Part shown: piece after piece, positions 12,493-25,200 of the stretch
Layout: each line of letters starts with the position of its first letter
Position numbering within the stretch: the first letter of the stretch is position 1
Assembly: GCF_050436995.1 (NCBI RefSeq)
Contig: NC_134745.1
Span: 4,898,001 to 4,962,000, forward strand
Length of the DNA stretch: 64,000 bases
Reading direction: 5' to 3'
Source: Anticarsia gemmatalis
Taxonomy: Eukaryota > Arthropoda > Insecta > Lepidoptera > Erebidae
Position numbers and translations under genes: made by a program
The notes under the pieces: generated by a model
Databases searched by the model: none
The model's input: only the letters and a program-made list of their open reading frames with translations
What the model was told of the DNA's origin: nothing

Positions 12493-15400
12493 ACTTTAAA
12501 ACAAAAGGAAAAACGTTGGCAGACGTTTATAATTAGGTATGTATTTTGTAGTGTCATTATAATATCGGACTGTAAAATAATTATACTGAATAACATAGTA
12601 ACAGATTCTGATGCAATTTGTTACTACATTTTTAACAGCACATTTTTATCACACTAATTAAATTCTTGAACAAATAAAATTTGAAAGACGCTGTTAATTA
12701 ATATAGATTCATGCCTTTTCAACTGCTTAGTAATAAATATCAAATTTTCGCTTGCAATTATCATCATTAGCAACGTCATCTATTGTTAAATTTTCTACCG
12801 CTTTTATTCATTTATTTTTCGTGAAGTCTACCTAAACACAAATAGATTCCTAAAAGTAACACTACAATCACGCCACTAACAAACAATGATTCTAAAACGT
12901 AATTTAGGCCTATTTAATTGTCTTTATATAAATAAAAATCGCGGTACTCGTTAAAAAAGTAGCGGCTAGAGTCGGCTAGACTATGGGCGTCCTCCAGTCT
13001 CATATAACTACTCTCTGGCGGCCTGCCAACGTCCGTGTAGCCGTCATTTATCTAAGACTGACCCAGTGATAGTGACCCAGTCATTTGTTGTATTTATATT
13101 ATAGTTTCAATTTGAGTCTTGTAATAATGGTTGTAGCAGAAATTTTTACAGGACGGAGAAAGAAAGAAAGGAGTAATTGCCCAGCTGAAGGATAGTCAAT
13201 TGTGAAGTCCAGTATTAAGTGGTTGTAGCAGAGCATCTTTCAGATAGGGAGATGCGAAAAGAAAAAGCATTGTCTTTTTCAGCAGTGGGAGACGTAAACG
13301 GCGTTAAAGAGGCTTTGTTTTTATACGAACGTACGATGTATTTTTTGATGACTAGTTTTAATGTGATGCAATATTCAAACTAAGTTGCTAGTGTCAATAG
13401 TATTTTAGGCCATGGAGGTTGCAAAACAAAAAACTATTTTGGAAATAAATTGATTTGACTTTTTGTTTCAGCAATAGAGGCAGGTTTAAAATAGTAAATT
13501 GTGGAAGATAATTATATTTTACCTACCTTTTAGTATGTTGTGTTATAGTATTCAGTGTTACATAATTCCTTTACGTGACCCAACAGCCAATTAACCACTT
13601 TTATAGCCCTTGTGTTACAATGACGTAAATCTAAGTTTTACATCGCATCAGGATAATAACGTTTTATTACTAACAATTAACAAAGTATTAAACAGTATTA
13701 ATAAAAAATAAAACTTGATTTACGCCTATACTTTTTGTTTAAATACGTCAAACACTGAGGTAGGTAGATATTATTTGACAACCAAAGTTATTTACTACGA
13801 AGAACTATTTTTTACCTTTAAGTTGGTGTTGAAAAAAGTCGCGCCAAGACGCACATGCTATGAACTTTGTGAGATATTGAAATAAACAAATCAATGTCAC
13901 AATATTCGGTATCGATAAATAAAAAACATAAAACTGGCAGGAAAAAAAAATATTGTTTCCTTTTTCAAACGTCTACAAGTGTTTTTTTTTTAATGAGAAT
14001 TCGAATGGCTACTTTAATGCAAAACGTTTGTATAAGTTATAATTAACATTGAGCAAAGACAATTTTCAGTATTTAATATGAAATAGAGGGACATGAAAAT
14101 TTTGCTAGACAGTCTTTATTTTATTAGAATTTTAATTACTTTATAACATCTTATATTATTATGATCGTAACGTCTTAGTTTGAAAATGATAATCTTATAT
14201 TATCATAATAAATATCTCAATTCTATGGTACTTATAATAATACTTTAAGTTCGAAGAGTGCTCATGACCTCTTCTGTGTATTATTTATATTTGGAGATTC
14301 GAGTAAACCATTTATTTTCCTTATGAGCGATGGTTTCGCTGAAGACGGTGTTTGTATATTTGTTGTTCGGTTGTTTCCATACTGAGAATGGTATTGACAT
14401 GTTCCGTGAAACCGTGGAAGAAACCAATGAGGATGATCGATATCGAAACAAATACATTTACATACATCTTTAGAATATTTTAATTCACATTAGACACATT
14501 ATTTGAATCCCTAATTTTCCACATGGAACTTGACCTTATAATCTTATATGCTACATTTTTTATTTATTTTGATGTTTACTATTTATTAATAGTTCAATCT
14601 AGAAAAGCAATGCTTATCAAAATGTTTCCATCAAAGTTGGTCATTTGACGACAACTAAAAGTTGATGTCTAGTAGGTCTGTTCTATTATAATTAATGATC
14701 TTGATAATAATGTACCTATACCTAACTACCTATATTTAATATTATTTAAATAATTCTCTATCTGCGGAAGTCAAACTACCTAAACTTAGATTATATAATC
14801 GGACAATACAACGTAAAATAGCAACCGTTCGCGTGGTTAGTAACAATTATATTTTAACGTGTCACTAGTTCTGTGTCAAGAGGAAACTTCACAAATGGTA
14901 AAAAATCACGATCTGACGTTTGTAAGTCACTAGACATTTTTATCTGGACAAATTTACCAGTCTCGTCCCTAGTTTTTACTCACTATACCTATTCAGTAGC
15001 AAAAGAGCATAAGACGATGTACTTATAGAGTCCTTAAGTCTTTTTTATTATATAAACTGTTACACACAGCACGTTAAAGGGAATAGTGATTCATCAGTGG
15101 AAGAAAGGTTAGTCGCAATCATTACTATAGTACTTATACTCTTTTTATTCTGATGGCTAAAGCCGCAAGATTATTGGCAAAGATACAGGCGCCAAAATAC
15201 TGGCCAGTGACACGGTTTCGGACAGGTGTATGCAAATTCTTCTACAGGTGTTAATTATAAAAAAAAATATAAGCAAATTTTTAATCTAATCGTCAAGGTC
15301 GATTTCTTTTTAATCATAATTCTTCAAGGTTATCTTTACGTTAATATTGCAGTTGACATATCATATGCAGATAATATTATTTGGTACGCTTAAATTAATT

Positions 15401-15900
15401 AATCATTATTATGATTAGATAAGTCAAGTAGTAAGTGTTGCGTCATTTTTGCGGATTGTAACTATTTTTGCGATTGATTGAAATCAAATCATTCATTCAT
15501 ATAAGTCACATGACTAACGAAATTTAACACTGCACTTAAGAAATAGGTATGACTTCTTTCTCTTAACTTCATGTGCAAAATGTACTGTTTGAGCCAATTT
15601 GTTTTAATGTTTTGTACTATTTTTAACAAAGAACTGCAACTAATAAGCCATTCTGAATGGACAAATGGATGGTTATACCGACGAGTAAACGTCACTAGTG
15701 TGGAATCTAAGCACGATCGTTTACCGTGTAAACGTTTAACAATCTTCTGTCCTCGTTTGAACTTTATATGAACTTAAAGAACTGATTATTTTACACATAT
15801 TGGTTTTACGTTCTTTTTATATTGGATTTTAAAATACTTCTATTTATTTGATATGGACGAAATTACATAATTATTTTAATTACTATATAAAATTAATATA
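12493..15900. other. non-coding stretch with a possible retroelement tail
   Basis: Mostly featureless AT-rich DNA. Near 13278-13300, 'agcagtgggagacgtaaacgg' resembles the 3' tail shared by many lepidopteran SINE and LINE copies ('cagcagtgggac...'). It is too degraded to bound. A GC-richer patch at 12960-13045 has a roughly 40-codon open frame on the minus strand, but I cannot identify it. Confidence 0.4.
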
Positions 15901-15933
15901 TACCAAACAAGAGAGGGGTTCTCTTGTTTGGTA
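15901..15933. repeat. perfect 14-bp-arm hairpin
   Basis: The arms 15901-15914 (taccaaacaagaga) and 15920-15933 are exact reverse complements around a 5-nt loop, ggggt. It directly abuts the retroelement tail that follows. It could be a small foldback insertion, a transposon footprint, or a short structured RNA. Confidence 0.85.
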
Positions 15934-15975
15934 GGAAACCCTTGCCCAATAGTGGGACAGTAATGGGAGCAAGAA
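15934..15975 (+). mobile_element. SINE/LINE 3' tail fragment
   Basis: The words 'cccttgcccaatagtgggac' and 'agtaatggg' match the widespread 3' tail motif of lepidopteran retroelements (typically 'gcccagcagtgggac...atgggct'). Only the tail is recognisable, and nothing upstream extends it. The family is uncertain. Confidence 0.5.
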
Positions 15976-16258
15976 GAAACAGTGCTTTTTAATTACTTTC
16001 AAGTTTCCTTTGATACAAAACTAAAATTGTTAAGGCGGTGGCTTTAGAATATTGAGTGTTTTTGTACATTTCGTAAACAGCATCTTCTCCATAGGAGTGT
16101 TCGAAACAAGAAATAGGTACTTGTGAGCTATTTCTGTACACACGCTATGAACCCGTTATGGCAAGTTACAAAGTAGCCTGCATCCGTACTGAATATGCTC
16201 ACATACCCTGGAGCCTACGCATTTATTCCTTCTCCGTTTCTAATACAAACGTAATTAA

Positions 16259-16406
16259 AGTAAAATTCCCGATTTACAAAGTTTTAAAGACTACTACGAT
16301 ACTTAAGACTATTACGATATTATCTATTTAAATATGTCACAGTAAAATTCAAATTGACAAGGTTCAAAATACACAAGACAATTGTTTTATCTATTTAGAT
16401 GTGTCC
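16259..16406. repeat. imperfect tandem duplication of about 80 bp
   Basis: Copy 1 (16259-16340) and copy 2 (16341-16406) both start 'agtaaaattc' and share 'atttacaaagtt'/'attgacaaggtt' and 'ttatctattta(a/g)at(a/g)tgtc'. Inside copy 1 there is a further short repeat, 'aagactactacgata' and 'aagactattacgata'. Copy 2 is shortened by an internal deletion. It is probably a local replication-slippage duplication. Confidence 0.65.
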
Positions 16407-19400
16407 TGCATATTTCGATAAATAAAAAGACTCCATACATATTTAGCACTAGTGACACTGACCGTAAGTACAATTATTGTTTCAAATCACTAACTTAGAA
16501 AAACTACAAGTATTCTATAGATTAGTTTTCTAGAACGATCCAGAAGCACTAAATCAAAGCTCTATAACACTCATGATCATAATTCGCAGTAATAAATCCT
16601 TCTCGACCCTCGAGCTACATTACCTCGCTGATATCAAAGCAATTGAACCACTGACCTCCGATAACTTATAAATAAACTGACTGTACTGAAAAATCACTGT
16701 CATTATTTAAATTAATATAATAATCTACTTAGAAACAAAATTATTATTATAATGAAGTGATTATATAAACGATTCATTCATGGTCAAGGCGCATGTACGA
16801 ATTACAAAAATTAAATAATGTTGTATAATGACGTAAGTAGGCAACTTTTATTTTTTTACAATGTAACTGGCCACTGACTTTTGTGACAGTTTAAAAAGAC
16901 TAATAGAGATTGGTAAGAAGTTTGTTCCAATGAAGTCGAATTTTGTAGCCTTTTCGGGTGGAAACTACACAATCATTAAATCTATTAACGAAACTACATA
17001 CATGTTATCACTCTAGACTAAGTTAGTTGGCCCTTCGGATTTTTTTTCCAAGTAGACTAACATCTGGTAATCCGTACTAGTGTTTTTTTGTTCTTCAATC
17101 AAAAAATGCGTTTTTGTATGAAATTAATATAAACATAGTAACTATATTAAAGACACGTCACCCTCACTATACTTACCTATCACATGATTAATTATTCAAT
17201 CATACAAAAAAATGTGTAGGTACAATATTCTTAAACATCGTATGTTACTCACTGATAAGACATGATTGTTATATGCAAAAAGGTATTTGACTGATTTTTT
17301 CAATTAATTTTTAACCTATCGAGATAGCCTATACGTAAAGAATTGTTACGAACACAGATAATAAAAAAAAACCTATACTACCGAGTTCAATGTAATATAA
17401 TATCAGAAATATAGGTACCTACAGTCTTAAGCACAAATAATAAGGTAGACATGAACCGTAAATTTTTCAGTAAGCTTTATAAAAAATATCTTTCACACAA
17501 CGTACACCATACGCAAGCATATACAATTGCAGATCAAAGCGAATATAAAGTACATCGGTGAAAGGAAAGGATACTCTATAGATATGCATAACATATACAT
17601 ATAGTCTCGAATAAATCTTCAACAAAATAAGGACAACGGAGAGTAAACGACTACGAGTAAACAGTTGGTGGGCGAATAATTTGTTACTACATAAAGTGAA
17701 AATGTTTATTTGTACAAAATATAGTAGCACTTGGGAAGTATTTATAGCATATTATGATAGAATCTACTACTAGTTAAAAGTGAACAGCCGGGAGCTATTA
17801 CACGGTGACACACAACTTATCTGATAAATCAGTAGACAAGCTCTAATATTATTATGCAGATTGTAATCTGAATCCTAAATTAATATTAATCACTTGACAC
17901 CGCTAGTTCTAGAAGAAAATATACATACTGCGATAACAATCTGTCGATAATATCGTCGCTAAGACACGTAATATTTATCATTTAGCTTATAAGTAGATCT
18001 TAGATTTCTTTTTTATAGGTTTTTCATAACAAATTTTCATTTTTAAATTGTGTTAAGCCACTTGACAACAGTCAGAAGTGTTTTGTGAACGTATTTGCGG
18101 TAAAAACGAACAAAACAAAAATCGCAAGTGGTTAAAAAAAGATCGCCTTTTTTCACTTTTCAGCGAGAATTTGACACAAATCTAAAGAGCGCTTGACGGC
18201 AACTTATAGCTGGTGCTGCAAAAAAATACTGAAGCGGGCACATTTTGTAGAACACGTTTTTTGCGTCACTGCGTATACGAAATACGAGAATACCAGTATT
18301 CCGTTCCACTTAATTTGAAGGTTTTTTTGCGCGAATGTTCCGGGAATATTGGGCTACAAAGCACCGTTATCTGCGTTAGATAAGATTCGTTAATCCGTAT
18401 GACGGCATCGGAATATTTTTCTATAATATCCTGTTAAGTACAGCGGGTATAAAAACTACTATGATAGTAAATCTATCGTAATAAACGTTGGTAAAATTAA
18501 TTTGACCTGAGTCACGGTTGTTTACTTCTTGTCAATTACCATCGTTGTCATTGAGATGAAGATTGCAGGATTTAAAACAGCTGGTTTCGTGTTTTGGGTA
18601 ACTTTTGACGGTGCACTATCTGAGATGAACCTACTGACCGTAATTGCTTGTAAAATTTTAACTTGCTACTTGCAAAATATTTCTGAGCTTGTAGAAGTAC
18701 TGTTACATTAACTGAAGTAAAAGTTTTAAATGCTCTTTATCTGAGTGCTTTTGCCGCTCCCTGCTAAAACGGAGGTGATAATAATCTAGAAATATGTCGT
18801 AAGGTGGGGTCAAACATCAAACAGTAAATACATTATCCTGTAGATAGCGAATCTAATATGGCGTCACATAGAGTGTCAAGTTACGCGTTACTGCAACATT
18901 TTGTAATAAAACACCTCTACTTGTGTTTGAATAATTATATTAAATGCACCTAGAGCTTATAAGGTATTATGAACATGAATGAGTAAATACATTACAATTA
19001 TGATTATACGTTTATAGACTCAAAAGGAAGTCTAATTTTATAAACCCACTTTATATTCGACCATATTGAGAATACGGTTGAAATATAGATAATTTTTTTG
19101 TATTTTTTCAAGAACATTTATTAATGGACATAACATGGTAATTTATAATGTGATAATAGAAAATGCCTCTTGTTTGCATAAATATAACTTTTAAAGATCA
19201 TAATATCTGGATTCTAATGCAGAAAGTAATGAATAAGGGAAAAAAACAGGACATGAAGATATAAAATACATTAAAATTACCCGCAGAGGTCTAAACAATA
19301 TAACGGGAAGGGTGAAATGTTGAAACAATAAAGCTAAAACTTAACAGCATTCAATTCAGTTTAATGGTCATCAATTGAAGACCGATTACGAAGGCACACT

Positions 19401-21248
19401 TTAATTAAAACCAATTGCCGTATCTTCATAATTGAATCCTGATCGAACAATAGGAAATACATTTTATTTATATACGATATAATTTTACTGGACTCTGAGA
19501 ACAATGAAAGTATTAAAGAAAATATGGCTAATAGTAGATTACAACATTTGCAACATGAGTTTGTCATTTTTATAAAAATATATTTTATTTTGCGGCCTAT
19601 TTACTCTTTAATTTTTGACATTTATTTACAAATAATGTGGAAATTATGATTTAATTATGGAATCATATAAAGGATACCTAGATGAATCCAAGTTAATATT
19701 TATGTATCCATACAATTGCAGGCTACATTTAGATAGCATTTACTTTAGAATAGGATATATATTTAGGATCACTGTGCTGTGTATAATCTTATAAAAAATA
19801 TATTTCAAGACTGTGGAAGCCGATGGATTAAAAGACGAAGACGATATTTACGAGCATTCAATTGATTTGTAATGTATGTCGCAATATCTATCATAATATT
19901 AATGAATTGCACTTTAGACGTTGACCTCGGCTTATGGACTGTACGACTGTAACATGGAAGATTTATCAGACGACTACTAAAGTAAAAAAAACTAATGCGT
20001 CATTGTTATTTATAAATAAAGTCTTTTCAATATAAATAATAGTAAAATCTTAAGCAAATATACAAAAAATCTTTGAACAAAAACTTTTATTAATGTGTTT
20101 TCGGGTCATGCCGTTTATAGAAACCAATTACTGCGTATATTACAAGAAGTTAAAAATAAAATTTTAAAATGTTTAAGAAACCACTTAATGAAAGTTAGTC
20201 AAAACAAGCGGGCAAGTTGAAAAGATTGCAATCAATGTGGACCAGTTTATTATTTAACATCTGTTAACATTTAAAAAAAGGTTTATAAATTAAGCGCCAA
20301 AAGTATGTAACGTTTCACGGAACAGATAGTAATCTTGAAGTTTTTACAAGGCACGTCATCCATCAAGAGTATTGGGCCATATTTATTTTAGTAAATATAC
20401 CGTACTATTAAAAACTACAGTAGCTGCAACTGTTCGTTTGTTTATTCAAGAGTCATTTATGTTCTCGACAATGCTTTTACCGTTTGAAACATAGAACTAC
20501 ATAATACAAATTTTAATTCGATTAAAATAGAAAATACTGGTTTTGATATCACAGACGATAGAAACGGTGGCAGTATTAATAAGATCATTGAAAGAATAGG
20601 TATTCTCACCTTTATAAAAAAGACGTCATCAGCGTTGAAACATCCCACGTCTTGCACTTCTGTAACAAGAAAAGAAAACATAAAATTGCTGTCCACTGAG
20701 AAAAAAAATGCAATAAAAATACCCGTCTTATACACTAAAAGTACGTTAATAATAAACACAGCTGGGTAGTATGGGGTAATAATAAATATACGCATGGAGT
20801 ATTTCAAAGACGCAGACGCCGAATTAAGAGTAGCATTCAATCCACCCCGATACAATGGCGAGCCCCCGAACAGATGTTCCCTTGCCCGAGGCCAACTATT
20901 ATTATATAAAGTTCTACAGGTAAAATATCAGACGATCTTTAATCTCTTCGAATTTGAGAGCAACGGTCGTATGATTTAACTCGCGGTACTTTTGTGCGAT
21001 GAATAAGTCAATTTACTTTGCTTTCTTGTTTTATTTCTACAGTTATTAAGCTCGCACTTGTAATTAAAACGAGATTGAGATACTTTATTTAATGTTTATT
21101 GCCTTTAATATTTTTTGTTTAAACTGATTAACCGCTGTTAATAAACTGAAATAAATAATGTTTTTATTGACGCAATTGTGAAAAAACCCCTGTTAAGCAT
21201 TGGATAAGGTATGCTTATATTTTTCAAACAGTTGTAAAAAACAGCGTA
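16407..21248. other. non-coding stretch
   Basis: No gene I can support. At 20457-20855 the minus strand has a 132-aa open frame, while the plus strand over 20488-20979 is open apart from one TAG at 20767. I read neither as a known protein. An acceptor-like tract (CTTTTTTCACTTTTCAG) ends near 18162, but the frame behind it closes after about ten codons. Confidence 0.45.
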
Positions 21249-21473
21249 ATGATAAAATATATGTGTAAACTGGGTTTGCTATTTCAGTCTCAATATCAGG
21301 TCGTAGGTTATCGCAGAGATTGTACAAACTTTATAGCGTATACTAAGAATGGAATGCCACAAGGAGCTAACAAGGGGCCTTACCTATTTACAACTTTTGT
21401 TACATACTATCTGTACAATACGATTTGCACTCCAATGCTCCTTTCTAGAGATAGTTCGGCCTCTTTTCGATAA
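21249..21473 (+). pseudogene. reverse-transcriptase remnant of a non-LTR element
   Basis: A 74-codon open frame contains NGMPQGANKGPYLF at about 21348-21389, followed by a hydrophobic FTTFVTYYLYN. This matches the conserved G-x-PQG-x-x-x-GP-x-LF block of LINE reverse transcriptases, and the preceding YQVVGYRRDCTNF resembles the segment usually found before it. The catalytic YADD motif expected downstream is absent; the frame reads TPMLLSRDSS and stops. It looks like a short, old Jockey/CR1-like fragment. Without a search I cannot exclude a chance match to the one block. Confidence 0.48.
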
Positions 21474-22125
21474 AGTGCTTGTAGTTCATACTTAAAAGAT
21501 AAGATAGCATAACTTTCTAACTATTATATCGTTATCTAAAACTTATTCAATGGTCAGTGCAAAAATGTTGTCTTAAAGAAGTTCGCATTGTTGCGTTTTC
21601 TTCATATCTTTTAAACAGGATTCAGACTATTATTTTAAAATATGTTTAAAAGCTATGCTATTAGCCATTTAGTCATCAACGATAACAGCATGAATCACTA
21701 ACGCAAACTCAAAGATCTTTGGATTTGGGTGTGGTCACTTTAAATTAACATTATTCTATGAACTACGCTAAAATCCCCACTTACGTCTTTAAATTGCGAG
21801 GAAAAAGAAATACCTACATTTAGTTTGCATAACTCGATGACGTAAATGTATAATGTAAAGTCCACGTCATAAAACAGTCGTATACAATATGACAAGGTTA
21901 CTGATATGATAAAGATTGACTTTGATTTGACTCAACTCCGATAACTACTTTTATTTATACTATTATTTTTACATAACCTCATGAGTTTGAAATGAAATTA
22001 AAAACTACATTACTAAGGAATGTCAAATAAAACCTGTCTGCATCAGCTTAATTCGTCATAGATCATAATTTTAATTCGATACATGATTGAACCATCAACT
22101 GGAAATTAAACGTCACGCATTTTGT
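21474..22125. other. non-coding stretch, nothing recognised
   Basis: AT-rich sequence with no sustained open frame and no repeat that I recognise. Confidence 0.5.
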
Positions 22126-22289
22126 CTATGCGTGTACAGTTTTTGTTTCAGTATCGTAATCTGTAGCCATTACAGTGACCTTATCCTCGTCATCTCCGCT
22201 GATTACTTTATCCTCGTGTAAGTATCTATTAGGAGCGCTGACTTCACCTGTGTCAAAGCAAACCGCGACAACACCTTGTAATATAACGC
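22126..22289 (-). CDS. candidate C-terminal exon with a hydrophobic segment
   Basis: On the minus strand an acceptor-like sequence (TTTCTATGTCTAATAG) ends at 22290. The frame behind it reads VILQGVVAVCFDTGEVSAPN, then an acidic, threonine-rich tail ending TETKTVHA and TAG at 22126-22128. The order, a hydrophobic stretch that could end a membrane helix followed by a charged tail, is typical of the C-terminus of a multi-pass membrane protein. I do not name a family. The plus strand is also open here (a hydrophobic run), so the reading is not unique. No upstream exons were connected. Confidence 0.3.
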
Positions 22290-25200
22290 CTATTAGACAT
22301 AGAAATTGTTACACGCTCACTGCCGTGGCAGCCATAAATTAAAACTTACTTATCTACTATAGATTACCTTCCTCGTGTTTTCCTTTATTACATTAAACGC
22401 AGATTACATTAAAATTACTTTGTATAAAAGCAAATTACCCATCTACCTATGAATTATAATAACATCTGGCTTTGTCGGTAGTTAAAATAACGGTGAACAC
22501 AAACCGCTGCAAATACCGTACGGGACATAAACCAAAAGTAGCTTTGAGCTGCAACGGCCTCTTATTGCCAAATTCGGACATCGTTAAAACGTACTCTACG
22601 TAATACAGAGTATAATAATTGTGTTTGCTTAAGTTAACAGCTGCGTCCTCATTACCTACATGTTTATTACTATTTATCTATTGAATGTCGATCTTTTCCA
22701 AGCCGTACGTTGATATATTGTATAGCCTTCAAAGTAGCCTCATGATAAGACAAAAATGACAATGACCAAAACGCCATCATCCGTTTCGTGACCACAGTTA
22801 TTTCCCGTTTTACATTACCGTTATAATGCAAGTCTGTATCAAATTGGCAAACTAGACGCCGGGTAACAACTTGAACGAAATACGAAGAAGAATTATGTAC
22901 TAGTTAGTTGAACTGAGAAATCCACGTTGCCAAGATGATGTTCGGTTACTTGCTTCAAGGGCAGCTGGTTAATTATGCAAGTAAAAAGGGCTTATGAATG
23001 ACCCTTCCTTAAAAAAAACGACTGACGCAACTGAACACAACTCATGAGAAAAAAATATTAAAAATAACCTTCAATGAACCAATACTGGTTAGTCCGGATA
23101 AGTGGTGCAAAGATATAGCTCTGAGGTACTCAGACACATAATAATTCTGAGAAGCTTTTTTAATAGTTGAATAGTATCGACAATTGTAGACAGTGCTGGT
23201 CATTGACAGATGTCCTCAAGGTGAAAGTAGACGACAACTTTGCAAATAATAAGAGCGTGGGTGGTATTTGCAAAACATCATTCATACAAACGTCAGTCAA
23301 AAGATCGCTTTAGATACCTACTTGATTTCACTTAAGCATTAGGCGATGAGTGTCTTGGATAAACATGGTCACTATTATAATGAACCTGATTGCTAACAAT
23401 GATAAAAATAATGTCAATTTATTTAAAACGTCTATCAGTAACCGAATAAATAATAGATTTGATAACACATCACGTATTGATGCAAATATTATACATTGTG
23501 ACAATCTAAAAAATATGCAAATTGTAGCCAAATATAAAGTCGATCAAACATCAAATACAGACAACAATCGAAGAAGTCATAAAAATGTTAATCAAATAGT
23601 TTCACGGTGCGATTTACTGCATCAAAAGCAATCAAAACCCATCTGCAATGAGTTTATATCTATGTTTAGAAACCGACTAACTAACTTTATCGAGTTTATG
23701 TTGATCACTTTACTGCAAAGTTATAATTACAGAGCCAATTGATCCAGGTAACTTGAAGGAAAGCAACACTTAATAATTCATTAGATGCATCTTGAAATAT
23801 GTTTTTAAAGAATATTTGCTGGTAGAAAATTACTTCATAGAAAATGCAGATGGAACTTAAATGCAAAAATTGGCGTCTAGACCGGGTCCATTAAGACTTC
23901 TTTAGAATTCTGTGGACGTGAGTTGTACAAAATTAGACACATTTGCGGTTGCCTGTAGTTATGCATTAGTGCGTAAATTGCGCTAGTGTACGTGTCATCC
24001 CATCGGCTGCTCATTAACCGGCTCACAAGTTGCCCCGGGCGTCGTGGGAATCTCAGCTAAGTAACATCATCTGTCGACGACTCGAACCATGTCCTGAATC
24101 GCTTCATTTATAACACTGAAGACTTTTTTGCTCTATTTTCTTCTAAGTGATTTCAACTGTCACGACTTTTGTTTCTCTGTTTGTCTACCAAATATATTTT
24201 AAGGACTGAATAGTTTACGTATTGGCTTTAACGGACTTTTCTCCCCCATTGGCTATTATTAGAGGAAACGGCGTAATCTACTTTTTCCAAAAACTGTTGC
24301 CGTTGAATATTGACGTCATAAATCTAAAACGATAAGATTACTTAGAATTTGCAAGACCCCGAATATTTTTTTCATATCCTATACAAAATAACGGAAACGT
24401 GCGGTCGGTATTAGATAGTGAATAGCAATGTAAATGTGCACTAACAACTAATGGAAAGCTGATAAAGATGTTTGCCCGCACAAGGTCAGTGGGGTGACGG
24501 CGACACGAACACACAACGAAGTACGAATATAATAAAAAATGTTACGTACATTTAGCACCCTACTTTGTAATGTCACTCTTTTGTACGAAGGGCTTAACCA
24601 ACATGAATGTAATATTTCGTAAGCAATTATCCAGTCCCAAAAGTAAAACATAACGAAAGCAAATCAGATGAATTTTATTGACCAATGTGAATACAGGTAT
24701 TTCATTATAAAATCAAGTTAAATTTATTAAACCCAATTCATCTTTTTCATTAATCCTAAAGGACTTTGATCGGAATTAAAAGCTAAGGATTCGAAGATAG
24801 ATTAAACAAAATCCAGCTATCGATATGAATTACCTTGTTACTAATTACGAAACAGTATCGTAAATACTTTGTAGATATGCAGTTTTATCTAACTGATAAC
24901 AAATACTCCAGGATGTTGCTGACGTCACCATACACAATAACGAAAACTTCCAAATTATTCTAATAAACCTATTTATGTATTTATGTATGCGACAATAATT
25001 GTTTTTACGCACAGAATATTTAAGAAACCAATGACAAGTCTGTGCCGTTTAGTCAATTTTGCAGAAAATTTCTTCAAAATCAAGGTAGGTAAGTGTAGGT
25101 GTGCTGAATCATTGCATTTGTTTCCAGCGATAGTCTCTTAAATTATGCACTCTGATATTTTGGCAATGGCCCAAGTTACTAAATTTGGCAGATACCTCGG

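Noticed and set aside
22455..22590. ATG-started 44-codon minus frame (MSEFGNKRPLQLKATFG...)
   Set aside because: It looked like a transporter N-terminus, but all three minus frames and one plus frame are open here, so the frame is not informative, and the proposed C-terminal exon is too close for a complete protein.
23350..23742. 130-codon plus-strand open frame
   Set aside because: It is lysine-, asparagine- and isoleucine-rich, as AT-rich DNA predicts. There is no domain, no splice or promoter context, and an opposing 67-codon frame overlaps.
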